A DNA stretch of 64,000 nucleotides from Camelimonas fluminis (GTDB lineage: Bacteria > Pseudomonadota > Alphaproteobacteria > Rhizobiales > Beijerinckiaceae): the NCBI RefSeq assembly GCF_014656355.1, contig NZ_BNCG01000007.1, forward strand, positions 1 through 64,000, read 5' to 3'. A model generated the notes under the pieces. That model searched no databases. It was not told the DNA's origin and saw nothing but the letters and a program-made list of their open reading frames with translations. A program made the position numbers and the translations under genes. Each line of letters opens with the position of its first letter. Positions within the stretch are counted from its first letter, which is position 1. This document shows positions 17,462 to 26,601 of the stretch, piece by piece.

Positions 17462-18889
17462 TCAGACCTTCCTGACAGCCGGGATGCCCCACGTGCCATT
17501 GAGGATCGAAGGGTCCGTCTCGTTCGGCCAGTACATCCGGAGCATCAGAAGGAAATCGCCTGACGGCGCGGGAAGCCAGTTGGATTCCTTGTCCTTGCCG
17601 GGCGATTCATGCTGGATGTAGAGATCCGTCGACCCATCCGGATTGGACTTGAGATCCTGACGGGGGCTGATCGAATAACGGTTCAGCGGGTTTTCGACGA
17701 AGAAGTACTGGCTGTTGTACATGGTCAGCGACCAGAACCCTTCCACCGGCGGCAGATGCCCCTTGGGGAAGTGCATCACATATTTGTTGCCGCCGTTATA
17801 CTTGCGACCCTCGGCGTCTGTCGTTGACGTCGGGTAGACCGCGTCCTGCGGGCGGTTGGCGCCGAGGCCAATGGCGGTGACAAGTCCGCGCATCAGGTAG
17901 TTCGTGCCATAGACGCCCGTCTTGGTGGTAAAGGCCCAGCCTTTCTCGTGCTTGACCGCGTCATTGATCTTGAACTGCAGCATGATCCGGTCGAAGCCGA
18001 CCTGAGGTATCCGCTTGACAAAGTCCGCCTTCAGTTTGCTCGCGTCGAAGGGCTGTCCGGGGACGATGCCAATGCGGGCGAATTTCTCCAGTTCCGGGGC
18101 ATCGGCCGCAGCCGGCGGATTGGATTTCATCAAATCACAGAGCAGCGTGAAGTAGCTGACGGCATCCATGCCGTTCACCTGATCCCGCACGGACTTTTTC
18201 ATGTCCACCGACGGGTCGACCTTGCCCGGAGGCGGCGTATAGGGCTTGCCATAGGAGCTCAACGGAACCAGGCGGAACTCATCCTGCAGCTTGTGAACCG
18301 CCGCGTAGTCCTCCGGGGTGCCGGTGCAGTAGATGCGGCCGAGCAGCCAGACCATGTTGGTCGGGGACTTGTACTCACGCACGCCGGCGGGAAGGCTGCC
18401 CTTCCAGTTCGGCCCGGTGATCGCATACGTCTGCGCGGCCGTGCCGGTGGTGCGTTTTCCGGGGACCTGGAACACATTTGTCCAGCCGTCCAGCATGGGC
18501 ATGAGGAAATAGCGATCCTTCATGTCCGGGATGCTGAGAACCCATGGCTCCTTGCCAACATCAAAGAAAGCCGTGGTGTAAAGCGTATCGGCGTTTGGCG
18601 CCGTCACATCCTTGAAAGACGCGTCGGGATAGTGCCGCATCTTGATAAGCTGTCCCATGGGCGCCTTCGTGCCCTCGGGCTGCGCCACATTGGTGAGCGC
18701 ACGACGGGTCAGCTCCATGGTTACCAGAGGATAACCGTAGATATAGGCGTTGGTCGCGGTCCAGAAATCCTCCAGACCATCTTCAATGCCAAGGAACGAG
18801 CCCTGCTGGGCCAGGGCCGAGCGGCTCATTGCGGCTGCGGCCAGCAGGCCCAGTCCGCCAAACGCTGCGGCTCTACGTGTAATATCCAT
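17462..18889 (-). CDS. DUF1254/DUF1214 domain secreted protein
   Basis: A 475-aa exported protein. The N-terminus (MDITRRAAAFGGLGLLAAAA, cleavage near SALA-Q) has a twin-arginine followed by a hydrophobic stretch, suggesting Tat export of a folded protein. The DUF1254 region begins at about residue 45 (NAYIYGYPLVTMELTRR) with TAPNADTLYTTAFFDV; the DUF1214 part near the C-terminus includes the PVEGFWSLTMYNSQYFFVENPLNRYS segment. These proteins are common in alphaproteobacteria and lack a settled function. It stands alone, with a strong terminator after it and a GT-rich leader before. Coding confidence is high, function unknown. Confidence 0.88.
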   Translation of the reverse strand: MDITRRAAAFGGLGLLAAAAMSRSALAQQGSFLGIEDGLEDFWTATNAYIYGYPLVTMELTRRALTNVAQPEGTKAPMGQLIKMRHYPDASFKDVTAPNADTLYTTAFFDVGKEPWVLSIPDMKDRYFLMPMLDGWTNVFQVPGKRTTGTAAQTYAITGPNWKGSLPAGVREYKSPTNMVWLLGRIYCTGTPEDYAAVHKLQDEFRLVPLSSYGKPYTPPPGKVDPSVDMKKSVRDQVNGMDAVSYFTLLCDLMKSNPPAAADAPELEKFARIGIVPGQPFDASKLKADFVKRIPQVGFDRIMLQFKINDAVKHEKGWAFTTKTGVYGTNYLMRGLVTAIGLGANRPQDAVYPTSTTDAEGRKYNGGNKYVMHFPKGHLPPVEGFWSLTMYNSQYFFVENPLNRYSISPRQDLKSNPDGSTDLYIQHESPGKDKESNWLPAPSGDFLLMLRMYWPNETDPSILNGTWGIPAVRKV

Positions 18890-19041
18890 GACAGTCTCCC
18901 CAAAACTCTCGCAAGTGTTCGCTCAAAAATGACGGAATGGGGCCGGCTTCAACCTGGCCAAATTCCATAACACGCACTCATGACAGCTTCTGCCTGGGTA
19001 GCGGCCGCTCGCGCCGACAACCAACCCAGGCCAGCGTCCAG

Positions 19042-19977
19042 TTAAAATCGCGCGGTCACTCCCAGAATTGGGCCATGCGTCAGCATATCGTATTGATAGA
19101 GCTTGTGGCCGGAGCCCTGTTCGTAGTCCACGTAAAGCGCGCGATAGCCAATCATGGCGCTCCAGACGGCGCGCTCCGTGCGCGCGAACTCCCAATTGAC
19201 ATAGCCCATTGCCTGCCAGGAGAACTTGCTGCCCACGCCAAAGCCGCCCACATCGCCGCGCAACACCATGTCGACTTTCGGCGAGAAGCGGTGACGCAAG
19301 CGCAGGCCAACCATCGGATCGACCCAGGTCACGTCGCCGGATTTTGCCAGGGCGCGCCCACGCCCGATAACAAGCCCGTCAACGTTCAGGCCCGCCGCCA
19401 GACCCAGGCCGGCTTCCATGTTTTGCCACCAGAAGCGGCCGCCGCCGTAGATATCGAGCGCGGTTTCGGAATCACCTGACGTCGCACGCAGCAATTCGTA
19501 ACTCACCGCCGCTTCGGCAACGACCATCTGGACCTGCACCGACGCGCGCGCGCCGATAACGCCGCCAACCTGTGGCTGGACACTACGGACGCCGCCGCCA
19601 TCCGCGCCCAGCTTCATGTAGGTCAGGTCACCCATGAACGAAAAGCGCCCGTTTCTGGCTTCGAAAGCGCCCATCATGCCGAACAGTTGCGCCGGAATTT
19701 TCCGGTCCAGCACCTGATCAATGCTGGCGTTGATATCGACGGTCCGGCCGCGAACCGTCGTCGAGCCATTGAGGGCCGGCAACCAGCCATAGGGCATGAC
19801 GCTGAACGTCCATGCCGGCGCAGGCGGCGCGGGCTCCGGCGGCGGCGGAAGATCGGCGGCGAATGACCATCCACTGCACAACACGATGCTGGCCAACGCT
19901 GACAGGCTGATCCTTGCCGCTCCCATCACTCCCCCAAAGTAATTTTTCACCGCGTTCCGTCCGGTCAATCCCGTCAT
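19042..19977 (-). CDS. Outer-membrane beta-barrel protein (uncharacterised)
   Basis: A 311-aa protein: signal sequence (hydrophobic ISLSALASIVLCSGWSFA), a Pro-rich linker (DLPPPPEPAPPAPA), then alternating amphipathic strands with many aromatic girdle residues, ending in an aromatic residue (GVTARF), the usual outer-membrane insertion signal. SPKVDMVLRGDVGGFGVGS and WEFARTERAVWSAMIGYRALYVDYE are typical barrel strand pairs. Two starts are possible: 19977 (AGG 8 nt before it) and 19926 (a GGGGGAG block but only 2 nt away). I use 19977, giving a long n-region. The role may be a porin-like or assembly-linked barrel; no substrate is suggested by neighbours. Confidence 0.7.
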   Translation of the reverse strand: MTGLTGRNAVKNYFGGVMGAARISLSALASIVLCSGWSFAADLPPPPEPAPPAPAWTFSVMPYGWLPALNGSTTVRGRTVDINASIDQVLDRKIPAQLFGMMGAFEARNGRFSFMGDLTYMKLGADGGGVRSVQPQVGGVIGARASVQVQMVVAEAAVSYELLRATSGDSETALDIYGGGRFWWQNMEAGLGLAAGLNVDGLVIGRGRALAKSGDVTWVDPMVGLRLRHRFSPKVDMVLRGDVGGFGVGSKFSWQAMGYVNWEFARTERAVWSAMIGYRALYVDYEQGSGHKLYQYDMLTHGPILGVTARF

Positions 19978-20303
19978 CCATTTACCTGCAGGCGCAGCCT
20001 GATGAGATGACCGTCGGGTCAGACAATCCTCGTGCATTTCATACCTGTCGCCGCCGAAATCTTGCCATTTCGCGCCAGCTATCGCCGCTCCCGGCGCTTG
20101 CCCCAGAAATTTTGGGGCGGCGCGGACAAGTCTGGCTGGGTGTTCTGTTGCCGCGATCCGGCGTGAATTTTGACGCCGCGCCCGGACGCAGTCGCCGACA
20201 GCATCCCCCGATATGGACGTGACCTGGATACGGGCAAGACTGGCGACGCCGCGGGGCTGACAAAGCCGTGAGATCCTCCCGCCTGGCATGCCCGGACCGG
20301 CTC
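19978..20303. other. Intergenic region without a convincing gene
   Basis: Between two minus-strand genes. Both strands contain open frames but their translations are Arg/Pro-rich shadow-like peptides. No strong hairpin or palindrome is seen. It should hold the promoter of the beta-barrel gene. Confidence 0.5.
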
Positions 20304-21413
20304 TCAAAGGTAGGCGGCCCATGCCTGGATGAACAGGAGAACACGCGCGATCAGCCCAATGGCGCCTGCATTTGGGGCAAAGACGGTGGCGGTTCCCGAT
20401 GTCCCGGGACGCAGGGCGTTGCGAGGCGCATCCAGCGGCAGCGCAATGACGGCGGGATAGGCGCTGGTTCCACCAATCGATCCAACCCGCGCCAGCGTTC
20501 CGGACACCGCAATCTCGCCCTGGCCAACGCCACGCGGGATATCGACGATCGTCGCCTCATGAACCCGACCCGGGTTCACGTCGAAGAACAGCCGCACCCT
20601 GGCTCCCGGCTGGATGGTATTGAACCCGTTCTGGGAAAACGTGCCGATGATGGTGAGCTCTGAGGCGACGATGAACGACATGGCCGAATGCATTTTGAGC
20701 GCGCGCGAGCCCACCGTCAGCGCCACCGTGCTGGCGTAGCCGTCAGACGGCGCCCTGACGGTGGTTTGCTCCAGCTCCCATTTCGCATCGTCAAGTTGCG
20801 CGCGGCTCTGCAGCACGCTGGTGTTAACGCCGTTAATTGAAGAGTCGAGGGCGGCGCGCGCGCCGCGCTGTTGCGCTTTGGCGGCCTGCAATTGCGCGAA
20901 GGCGATGTCGAACTGGTCCTGGGAGCCAGCCTCGCGAAATTGCGTCGACGCCCCGCCCTGCGTCAGCCGGGCAATGTCGGCGAGGCGTTGCTGGTGAAAG
21001 GCCACCTGCTTTTCGAGGCCCGCGACATTGGCGTTCGCCTGATCAAGATTGGTCTGCAGGATATCGGCCTGCTGTCTGGCCCCGACCAGCGCCGCTTCAA
21101 GCTGGCGAACCCTGTATTGAAAAGGCGCCGGATCAATCTGGAACAGCACGTCGCCCGCTCTGACGGGAGCATTGGGCCTGACCGGAATGGCGATGATCTC
21201 GCCGCTCACATTCGGCGTGACCTCGACCACGCGCGCGCCCACCACGATACGGCCCGTCGGCGTCAGCGAATTCAGCAGCCCCGCGAAAACGGCGAGGATC
21301 AGCACGCCCGCCAATGTGGCGAGCGCACCACTCAACCAGGTCAGGCGTATGAACTTGAGGCGCGCAAAAAGCAGCCACGCCAGAACAAGGTAGCAGATAA
21401 GGATGATAACCAT
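20304..21413 (-). CDS. HlyD/EmrA-family membrane fusion protein
   Basis: A 369-aa inner-membrane adaptor. It has two N-terminal hydrophobic segments (residues 2-20 and 27-47), a lipoyl-like strand pair (VEVTPNVSGEIIAIPVRPNAPVRAGDVLFQIDP, about 63-95), a long coiled-coil hairpin (about 98-205, rich in Ala/Gln), the second lipoyl half (TTVRAPSDGYASTVAL) and a beta-barrel part. A hydrophobic C-terminus (GLIARVLLFIQAW) is unusual for the group. This layout matches YiaV/YibH, whose E. coli partner is a small DUF3302 protein; no such gene is present upstream here. The partner pump is not in the neighbourhood, so it may serve a transporter encoded elsewhere. Confidence 0.8.
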   Translation of the reverse strand: MVIILICYLVLAWLLFARLKFIRLTWLSGALATLAGVLILAVFAGLLNSLTPTGRIVVGARVVEVTPNVSGEIIAIPVRPNAPVRAGDVLFQIDPAPFQYRVRQLEAALVGARQQADILQTNLDQANANVAGLEKQVAFHQQRLADIARLTQGGASTQFREAGSQDQFDIAFAQLQAAKAQQRGARAALDSSINGVNTSVLQSRAQLDDAKWELEQTTVRAPSDGYASTVALTVGSRALKMHSAMSFIVASELTIIGTFSQNGFNTIQPGARVRLFFDVNPGRVHEATIVDIPRGVGQGEIAVSGTLARVGSIGGTSAYPAVIALPLDAPRNALRPGTSGTATVFAPNAGAIGLIARVLLFIQAWAAYL

Positions 21414-21948
21414 TGTCCAGCTCTTTCAACGCGTATAGCCCACGCCCGTTCTCCACGGCGCCATGCGGCCCGGGCGCAAGACGTTGGATCCGGGCGCGTG
21501 ATCCCTGGCCGGGCATGATCCTGGGCGGGCAGTCTGGAAAGCATCCAATAGCGGATACATGGACTGAAACTTGCCACTTTGCGCCAAAGGGGAGCGATCT
21601 CCGGCGTCATCCCAACGCATCGCCATCTTCCGTGCCCCCTTGCCAGTCCGTGCTCAAAAAGAAGGCGATTATCCTGGTGTTCGCAGGGAACGGAGGCCGC
21701 CCCTTCACAAGCATTTGATGGTCGAAGTTGCTGACAGGCGTCTTCATCAAAATCTCTTGCCAAATCGCGCCAGATGGAGAAACTCCAAGCAACGAGCTAA
21801 CGGAATGGCGGCCTGTCGTTGCCCAATACAGATTTATGGGCGGATCAGGCGATCAATGTGCGTCCGGCCCCGGACGTCGTGGACATTGGCCAAACCCGAA
21901 GCAGTTACTGGCAGTAAAAATGTATTATCTATAGCGTTGGAGCTTCAA
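21414..21948. other. Intergenic region between HlyD-type and AraC genes
   Basis: A 535-bp divergent spacer. The AraC frame is open far upstream (to 21571) but its translation there is not protein-like. The 50 bp before the AraC start is AT-rich (around TAAAAATGTATTATC), a likely promoter region. No palindrome stands out. Confidence 0.5.
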
Positions 21949-22956
21949 ATGGGCGGGATTCCATTGACGCGTTGTCAATTCCTGATCCCTTTCATTGAAG
22001 TTCTCAACGAAACTGGCGCGCCTACCGAAGGTTTGCTGGACAAGTTTTGTCTGCCCACCTCTGTGGTGGAGAAGGCCCATCTCTTTATCCCAATTCTGCC
22101 GACAATCCAGTTTGTCGAGGTCGCCCAACGGGCCCAGGGGATTCCGGATATTGGCTTCCTGGCTGCCCGCCAGATGGAGCTTTGCCACCTGAGCCCCAGG
22201 ATGCTCTCCGCGCTTGCCCATGCGCCAACCCTGTTCGCCGCCCTGCAGCAGGTTTGCAAACTGGCGTCATATGAAGACACCAATCTTCGCGTCTGGCTGG
22301 AGCCCCACGGCGACCATATCAGGATCTGCAATCGGCTCACCGGGACCACAGGCCTGCCGAATCTTGAGCATTCGCAATGGCTTCAGCTTATCTTCCCGAT
22401 ACATATCGTCAGACATTACGTCGGCGCGCGCTGGCATCCGACGACGATCGCCTTTGAATCCGGTTACACGCCGGGCCGCGAAACCCGGGCGCTCTGGCCC
22501 AATTCCCGCTTCCTGTCCGGTCAACCCGCATCCTGGATTGATGTGCCGATGTCGTATCTCAGCCTGCCCAGCCCGGGCGAAGTTCCGCCGCCGGCCGAAA
22601 ACACGCATGAAGACGATCCTGCCAGCCATGAAATGATCATGTCGCTGAAGCGGATGTTGCCCGCCTATCTGGATCAGGGTCCGCCCAGCCTGGGCGAAGC
22701 CGCCGAGATCGCCGGTCTCAGCAGCCGCAGCTTCCAGCGCAAGCTCGCCACGGCCGGCATCAGCTACTCTGATCTGGTCGATGCTGCGCGCTATGAGAAC
22801 GCAAGCCGGTTACTGCGCGACACCCAGGTCAAGGTTATCGATATCGCGCTGTCTTCCGGTTACTCCGATCATGCGCACTTCACCCGTGCATTCCGCCGGA
22901 TGACGGGCGTCACGCCGCGACAGTTCCGGAGGCAGACACGGCTGACAGAGGTCTGA
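21949..22956 (+). CDS. AraC family transcriptional regulator
   Basis: A 335-aa regulator of the long-N-terminal-domain class (OruR/ArgR-like AraC proteins with an arabinose-binding-type N-terminal fold). The N-terminal domain covers about 1-220 (FIEVLNETGAPTEGLLDKF, then IPDIGFLAARQMEL). The C-terminal DNA-binding domain at about 235-330 has both helix-turn-helix units: PSLGEAAEIAGLSSRSFQRK and KVIDIALSSGYSDHAHFTRA, ending RRMTGVTPRQFRR. GGAG 8 nt before the ATG at 21949 supports this start. OruR of Pseudomonas, an ornithine-utilisation regulator, has the same domain plan, but the arginine genes here are 13 kb away. The target is unknown. Confidence 0.87.
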   Translation: MGGIPLTRCQFLIPFIEVLNETGAPTEGLLDKFCLPTSVVEKAHLFIPILPTIQFVEVAQRAQGIPDIGFLAARQMELCHLSPRMLSALAHAPTLFAALQQVCKLASYEDTNLRVWLEPHGDHIRICNRLTGTTGLPNLEHSQWLQLIFPIHIVRHYVGARWHPTTIAFESGYTPGRETRALWPNSRFLSGQPASWIDVPMSYLSLPSPGEVPPPAENTHEDDPASHEMIMSLKRMLPAYLDQGPPSLGEAAEIAGLSSRSFQRKLATAGISYSDLVDAARYENASRLLRDTQVKVIDIALSSGYSDHAHFTRAFRRMTGVTPRQFRRQTRLTEV

Positions 22957-22963
22957 ACATTCA

Positions 22964-22988
22964 CGCCTGAATAAAGGCGATCGAATTT
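22964..22988 (+). terminator. Short hairpin after the AraC gene
   Basis: CGCCT (22964-22968) pairs with AGGCG (22975-22979) around a 6-nt loop and is followed by ATCGAATTT. It starts 7 nt after the AraC stop codon. A weak but well-placed terminator candidate. Confidence 0.4.
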
Positions 22989-23114
22989 GGCGCGAAAAGG
23001 CAATTTTTGAGGAAACGATCCTGCTATGCGTGCTTGAAATCAGGCTCGGGCGCCAATGATGGCTGGCGTCGCGGCAAGGAAACGCCGGTGCATTGACCGG
23101 GACAGGGCGACAAG

Positions 23115-23597
23115 ATGATTTCTCTGGAAGAGACGCCGTGGAGCGTCGACTGGGCCTGGAGTTTGCCGCTCATCCTGCTGAACGTGATCATTCATGTGTT
23201 TGGCCTTGCATGTATTTATGATGGCTTTACATCCATGCTGCAGGCCATGGACCGCAGCCGCAGGTACATGATGCGGTTCGCCATGATCATGAACGCCACG
23301 GTGATCCTGATCGTTGCGTTACATGGCGTTGAGGCGGTCACCTGGGCGCTGGCCTATCTGTCCCTGGGCGCCCTTCCCGACGCCAAAACCGCCATGCTTT
23401 ATTCGCTCGGCGCCATGACCGGCTTCGAGCCCGGCAACCTGTCGCTGCCTGAACGCTGGCAAATGATGGCCGTGCTGCAGTCGCTGGCCGGCTTGATGCT
23501 GTTTGGACTTACAACCGCGTTCATGTTCGCCATGTTCCAGGCCGTATGGCCGTCACAGGGCCGGCGGGACGTCAACATGCAGACCGGAAAGGTTTGA
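23115..23597 (+). CDS. Small membrane protein with an ion-channel-like C-terminus
   Basis: A 160-aa protein with four hydrophobic segments (about 15-36, 54-72, 74-90 and 120-145). The second half, LGAMTGFEPGNLSLPERWQ followed by a long helix, resembles the pore-loop and last helix of two-TM channel (Ion_trans_2) proteins: an acidic extracellular segment between a short helix and a long one. A canonical K+ selectivity filter (TVGYG) is absent, so potassium selectivity cannot be claimed. The start at 23115 follows GGGACAGGGCGACAAG, an acceptable ribosome-binding site. It is a monocistronic gene of unknown role. Confidence 0.65.
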   Translation: MISLEETPWSVDWAWSLPLILLNVIIHVFGLACIYDGFTSMLQAMDRSRRYMMRFAMIMNATVILIVALHGVEAVTWALAYLSLGALPDAKTAMLYSLGAMTGFEPGNLSLPERWQMMAVLQSLAGLMLFGLTTAFMFAMFQAVWPSQGRRDVNMQTGKV

Positions 23598-23749
23598 CGG
23601 TCCAACAGTCACGCGACGGTCATTGTCGCCCTTCAATGAATTTTGACGTCACAAGCGCCCGTTTTTACACCGGTCCTGTTTTCCTGATCCCGCCATTCCC
23701 TGCTCACCGTTAACGCCCGTTGGCCGTCGGCAAGTTCCAAGGACATGTG

Positions 23750-24201
23750 ATGACACCAAGATACAAGACCATGATGCTTGCGCTTGCCGCGGGACTGTTC
23801 ATGGGAGCTCCGGCATCCGCCCAGATGTCGTCGCTGGGACCGGCCAATGCGTCGATCAGCATAGAAGAGATCCAGGTCGCCTTCATTTCTCGGGGCAGTT
23901 GGGCGGCGGCTACGTCACGTATCGCGGCCTCGCCTACCCTATCACCGTGGGAGGTCTCGGCGTCGGCGGCTTCGGCGCGTCGAAGCTCTCGGCGACCGGA
24001 TCCGTGTACGGCCTGCGCAGGATCGAGGATCTGGCTGGCCCTTACGTCCAGCTTCGCGAAGGCTGGGCTATTGGCGACGCCGGACGCGGCCGCCTGTGGC
24101 TGCGCAATAACAAGGGCGTCACCCTGCGCCTTGCCACCCGCCGCCAGGGCATCCAGCTGGCGCTCGGCGCCGATGGCGTCGTGATCCGGTTCAAGCGCTG
24201 A
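23750..24201 (+). pseudogene. Secreted protein gene interrupted by a frameshift
   Basis: The first part (from ATG 23750, AAGGA 7 nt before it) encodes a clear signal peptide, MTPRYKTMMLALAAGLFMGA with cleavage near ASAQ, and a short mature stretch ending IEEIQVAFI. The frame then turns Arg/Ser/Pro-rich. Another frame continues with a regular Gly-rich protein: QLGGGYVTYRGLAYPITVGG, then GVGGFGASKLSATGSVYGL and an ordered C-terminus ending GADGVVIRFKR at 24201. The switch lies between about 23883 and 23899. Either a base is missing (or two are extra) in the genome, or it is a sequencing error. No slippery heptamer is present. The joined product would be about 150 aa, family unknown. Confidence 0.65.
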
Positions 24202-24221
24202 ACCGGCAATTCGCCCGGTTC
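24200..24221 (+). terminator. Hairpin at the end of the frameshifted gene
   Basis: GAACCGG (24200-24206) pairs with CCGGTTC (24215-24221) around an 8-nt loop, starting on the stop codon of the 24201-ending frame; followed by TCCTGATT. No T-tract. Confidence 0.45.
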
Positions 24222-24373
24222 TCCTGATTGCCCAGGCCCTCCCACCGGGTCTGGCATTTGAAGTTGTGGGGCTTTGGCCCGGCTCAGGGGCGTCCAGGGC
24301 AGGCGCCTCCCGGTCCGGAACTGTCTCGCGACCTGTATCGCAAAATCTGTTTCAACGTAGGGAGAGAGTAGAC

Positions 24374-24913
24374 ATGAAGAAGACCCTTCTGCTGGCGCTG
24401 CTTGGCATTGCAGCCTTGGGCGCGCCGGCCCAGGCCCAGGTTACCTATGACATGTCCAAGGTGACCTGCACCGACTACAACGCAATGGATCCGGCCGCCG
24501 CGCAGAGCGCAGCTGCGTGGATGAGCGGCTGGTTCAACCAGCGCAGCGGCAACACCGTCATCAATCTGGAAGCGCACCGCAAGAATGTCGCCACCATCAA
24601 GGACTGGTGCAGCTGGAACAAGTCGGGCAACGTGATGGGCCGAATCCAGGGCGCCATTCAGGAAGGAACCACGGCGAAGGGTGGCCCGGCGGACATCAAC
24701 GCCGCCCAGATCACCTGCGGCGAATACCTTGGCGCCAGCCCGGACGATCAGTTGCTGATCTCCTCCTGGATGGGCGGCTGGTTCATGTCCACCAAGAACC
24801 TGACCAATGTGGATGAGCGCTATGCCAAGCGCAATCTGGAGAAGGTTGTCGAGCACTGCAAGGCGCACAAGAGCAAGAGCCTGATGGATACCGTCAAGCA
24901 AAACTGGCGCTGA
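24374..24913 (+). CDS. Tandem-duplicated HdeA/HdeB-like periplasmic protein
   Basis: A 179-aa exported protein. The signal peptide is MKKTLLLALLGIAALGAPAQ, with AQ-V cleavage. Two homologous domains follow, at about 24-92 and 102-170. Each begins with a Cys (VTCTDYNAMDP; ITCGEYLGASP), has a Trp-rich middle (AAAWMSGWF; ISSWMGGWF) and a second Cys near the end (IKDWCSW; VVEHCKAH), the single-disulphide plan of the HdeA family of acid-stress chaperones. Normal HdeA/HdeB proteins are about 110 aa with a single domain, so this is an internal duplication. GGGAGAGAG precedes the ATG; the open frame upstream to 24266 is not coding. Acid or envelope stress protection is inferred from the family. Confidence 0.8.
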   Translation: MKKTLLLALLGIAALGAPAQAQVTYDMSKVTCTDYNAMDPAAAQSAAAWMSGWFNQRSGNTVINLEAHRKNVATIKDWCSWNKSGNVMGRIQGAIQEGTTAKGGPADINAAQITCGEYLGASPDDQLLISSWMGGWFMSTKNLTNVDERYAKRNLEKVVEHCKAHKSKSLMDTVKQNWR

Positions 24914-24938
24914 CCCCCGCGCAGCTGATCGCCAAAAT

Positions 24939-24972
24939 GGCGCGCGCCTCATCCGCGCGCGCCCTCAACTTT
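24939..24972 (+). terminator. GC hairpin terminator after the HdeA-like gene
   Basis: A perfect 9-bp stem GGCGCGCGC (24939-24947) / GCGCGCGCC (24955-24963) with a 7-nt loop, followed by CTCAACTTTT. It lies 26 nt after the stop codon. Confidence 0.7.
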
Positions 24973-25380
24973 TGCATCCGGCCGGTCAACCCGGGCGAAG
25001 CCTTGGTCAGTCCTCGCTCCATTGACAGAAGACCCCGTTTCTTCAAAGCGTGGGACCGTGTTCCGGCGCACAATGCAGCAACCGGAACATCGCCGCGGCC
25101 ATTGCCTTCCGACAAAAACCTGAACCGCCTGTCGCCGGACCAGCACGCCAGCCGTCCAGCCCAGCTTTTTGTCTGGTCCCGCGACAATCTCCATGCCGCC
25201 GGTCTGCCTGGGGCGCGCCCGGTCAGAAGACCGTCGCGCATCGGGTAGACCCATGGGGCATGTCAGGCCGGGCCTGAAGATTTGACATTTGTGCCCGGCG
25301 TGACGTGAAATCACCTCCCGACGTCAAATTCGGTCCGCTGCACGTTTGTCGGCTTGACGCCAGAAGCATGGATTGACGCC
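24973..25380. other. Intergenic region, nothing clear
   Basis: About 400 bp between the HdeA-like terminator and the flavoprotein gene. Open frames exist on both strands but their translations lack hydrophobic or ordered segments. No strong inverted repeat is seen. Confidence 0.5.
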
Positions 25381-26601
25381 ATGGTCGCCTGCTCCAATCG
25401 CCCGGTCATGATTGTTGGGGGCGGCCCGGCCGGCATGATGGCCGGGCTGTTGTTCGCGCGCATGGGCGTTCGCACTGTCGTGCTGGAAAAGCACCGGGAC
25501 TTTCTCAGGGATTTCCGGGGCGACACCGTGCACCCTTCCACGCTGGACATCTTCAGCGAACTGGGCCTCCTGGATGCGCTGCTCGCGCGCAAACACGACA
25601 AGGTCGAGTCCATTGGCGCCATTATTGGCGGCCGGGAATACCGGATCGCCGATTTCCGCCGGCTGCCTGGTCCCGCGCGCTTCATCGCCATGATGCCGCA
25701 ATGGGACTTCCTCGATTTCGTCGCCGGAGAGGCGCAACAACTGCCCAACTTTACCCTGCGCATGGAAGCGGAGGCGGTCGGGCTGGTCGCAGGCGCGACG
25801 CGGATCGAGGGCGTCCGGCTGGCCGATGGAGAGATCCTGGAGGCGGCGCTGGTGATCGCCGCCGACGGACGCAGCTCCATGCTGCGCGAGGCTGGCGAAC
25901 TGCCGCGACAGGATCTGGGCGCGCCGATCGACGTGCTCTGGTTCCGCGCGCCCAAACCCCGCACTCCCGACAATCGCACCCAGGGCTACATTGACCGAGG
26001 CGAGATGGTCGTCACCATCGATCGGGGCGACTATTTCCAGTGCGCGCGCGTCATTGAAAAGGGAGCGGCGGACCGGGTGCGGGCCGCTGGCCTGGAGCGC
26101 TTCAGGGCGGAGGTAGCGGCGACCGCCCCGCCTCTTGCCGGACATGTCGACGCCATTTCCAGCTGGGACGATGTGAAGCTCCTGACCGTTTCGCTGGACC
26201 GCCTTACCCGCTGGGACCGCCCCGGTCTGCTGGCCATCGGCGATGCGGCGCACGCGATGTCCCCTGTCGGCGGCGTCGGCATCAATCTCGCCATTCAGGA
26301 CGCTGTCGCCGCGGCGAATATCCTCGCGGCGCCGCTGGCGCGCGGCGACGATCCGGATCCATTGCTGCACAAGGTGCAGAAGCGCCGGATGCTGCCCGTC
26401 AGGGTGATCCAGACCATACAGCGCCTGATCCACCACAACGTGATCGGCGCCGCCATGCGGGAGAAAGCGCCCCGCGCCCCCGTTTTCGTCCGTCTGCTCC
26501 AGGCTGTGCCGGCGTTGCAGGCGCTGCCGGCGTGGCTCATGGGTCTTGGCGTCCGCCGCGAACATGTCCTGACGGGCAGCGCGCCGCCGGCGGACCGATA
26601 A
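25381..26601 (+). CDS. FAD-dependent oxidoreductase (PHBH/UbiH-like aromatic hydroxylase family)
   Basis: A 406-aa flavoprotein. It has the FAD Rossmann motif GGGPAGMM near the N-terminus, the DG-type motif AADGRSS (about 160-166), and the second FAD motif GDAAHAMSPVGGVGINLAIQ (about 286-305), the signature of group A flavin monooxygenases. A family trait is the HPST after the first Rossmann unit (GDTVHPSTLDI). The start is uncertain: ATG 25381 is used, while a TTG at 25354 would add nine residues. It could hydroxylate a phenolic compound, or halogenate or oxidise a secondary metabolite. Neighbours give no substrate hint, and it is only distantly similar to the monooxygenase at 31-1482. Confidence 0.82.
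   Translation: MVACSNRPVMIVGGGPAGMMAGLLFARMGVRTVVLEKHRDFLRDFRGDTVHPSTLDIFSELGLLDALLARKHDKVESIGAIIGGREYRIADFRRLPGPARFIAMMPQWDFLDFVAGEAQQLPNFTLRMEAEAVGLVAGATRIEGVRLADGEILEAALVIAADGRSSMLREAGELPRQDLGAPIDVLWFRAPKPRTPDNRTQGYIDRGEMVVTIDRGDYFQCARVIEKGAADRVRAAGLERFRAEVAATAPPLAGHVDAISSWDDVKLLTVSLDRLTRWDRPGLLAIGDAAHAMSPVGGVGINLAIQDAVAAANILAAPLARGDDPDPLLHKVQKRRMLPVRVIQTIQRLIHHNVIGAAMREKAPRAPVFVRLLQAVPALQALPAWLMGLGVRREHVLTGSAPPADR

Noticed and set aside
23880-23900. Programmed -1 frameshift in the split secreted-protein gene
   Set aside because: No slippery heptamer or downstream pseudoknot-like structure; a mutation or sequence error is simpler.
24937-25314. Open frames on both strands in the gap before the flavoprotein gene
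   Set aside because: Neither translation has a signal, membrane segment or ordered motif; no ribosome-binding site.
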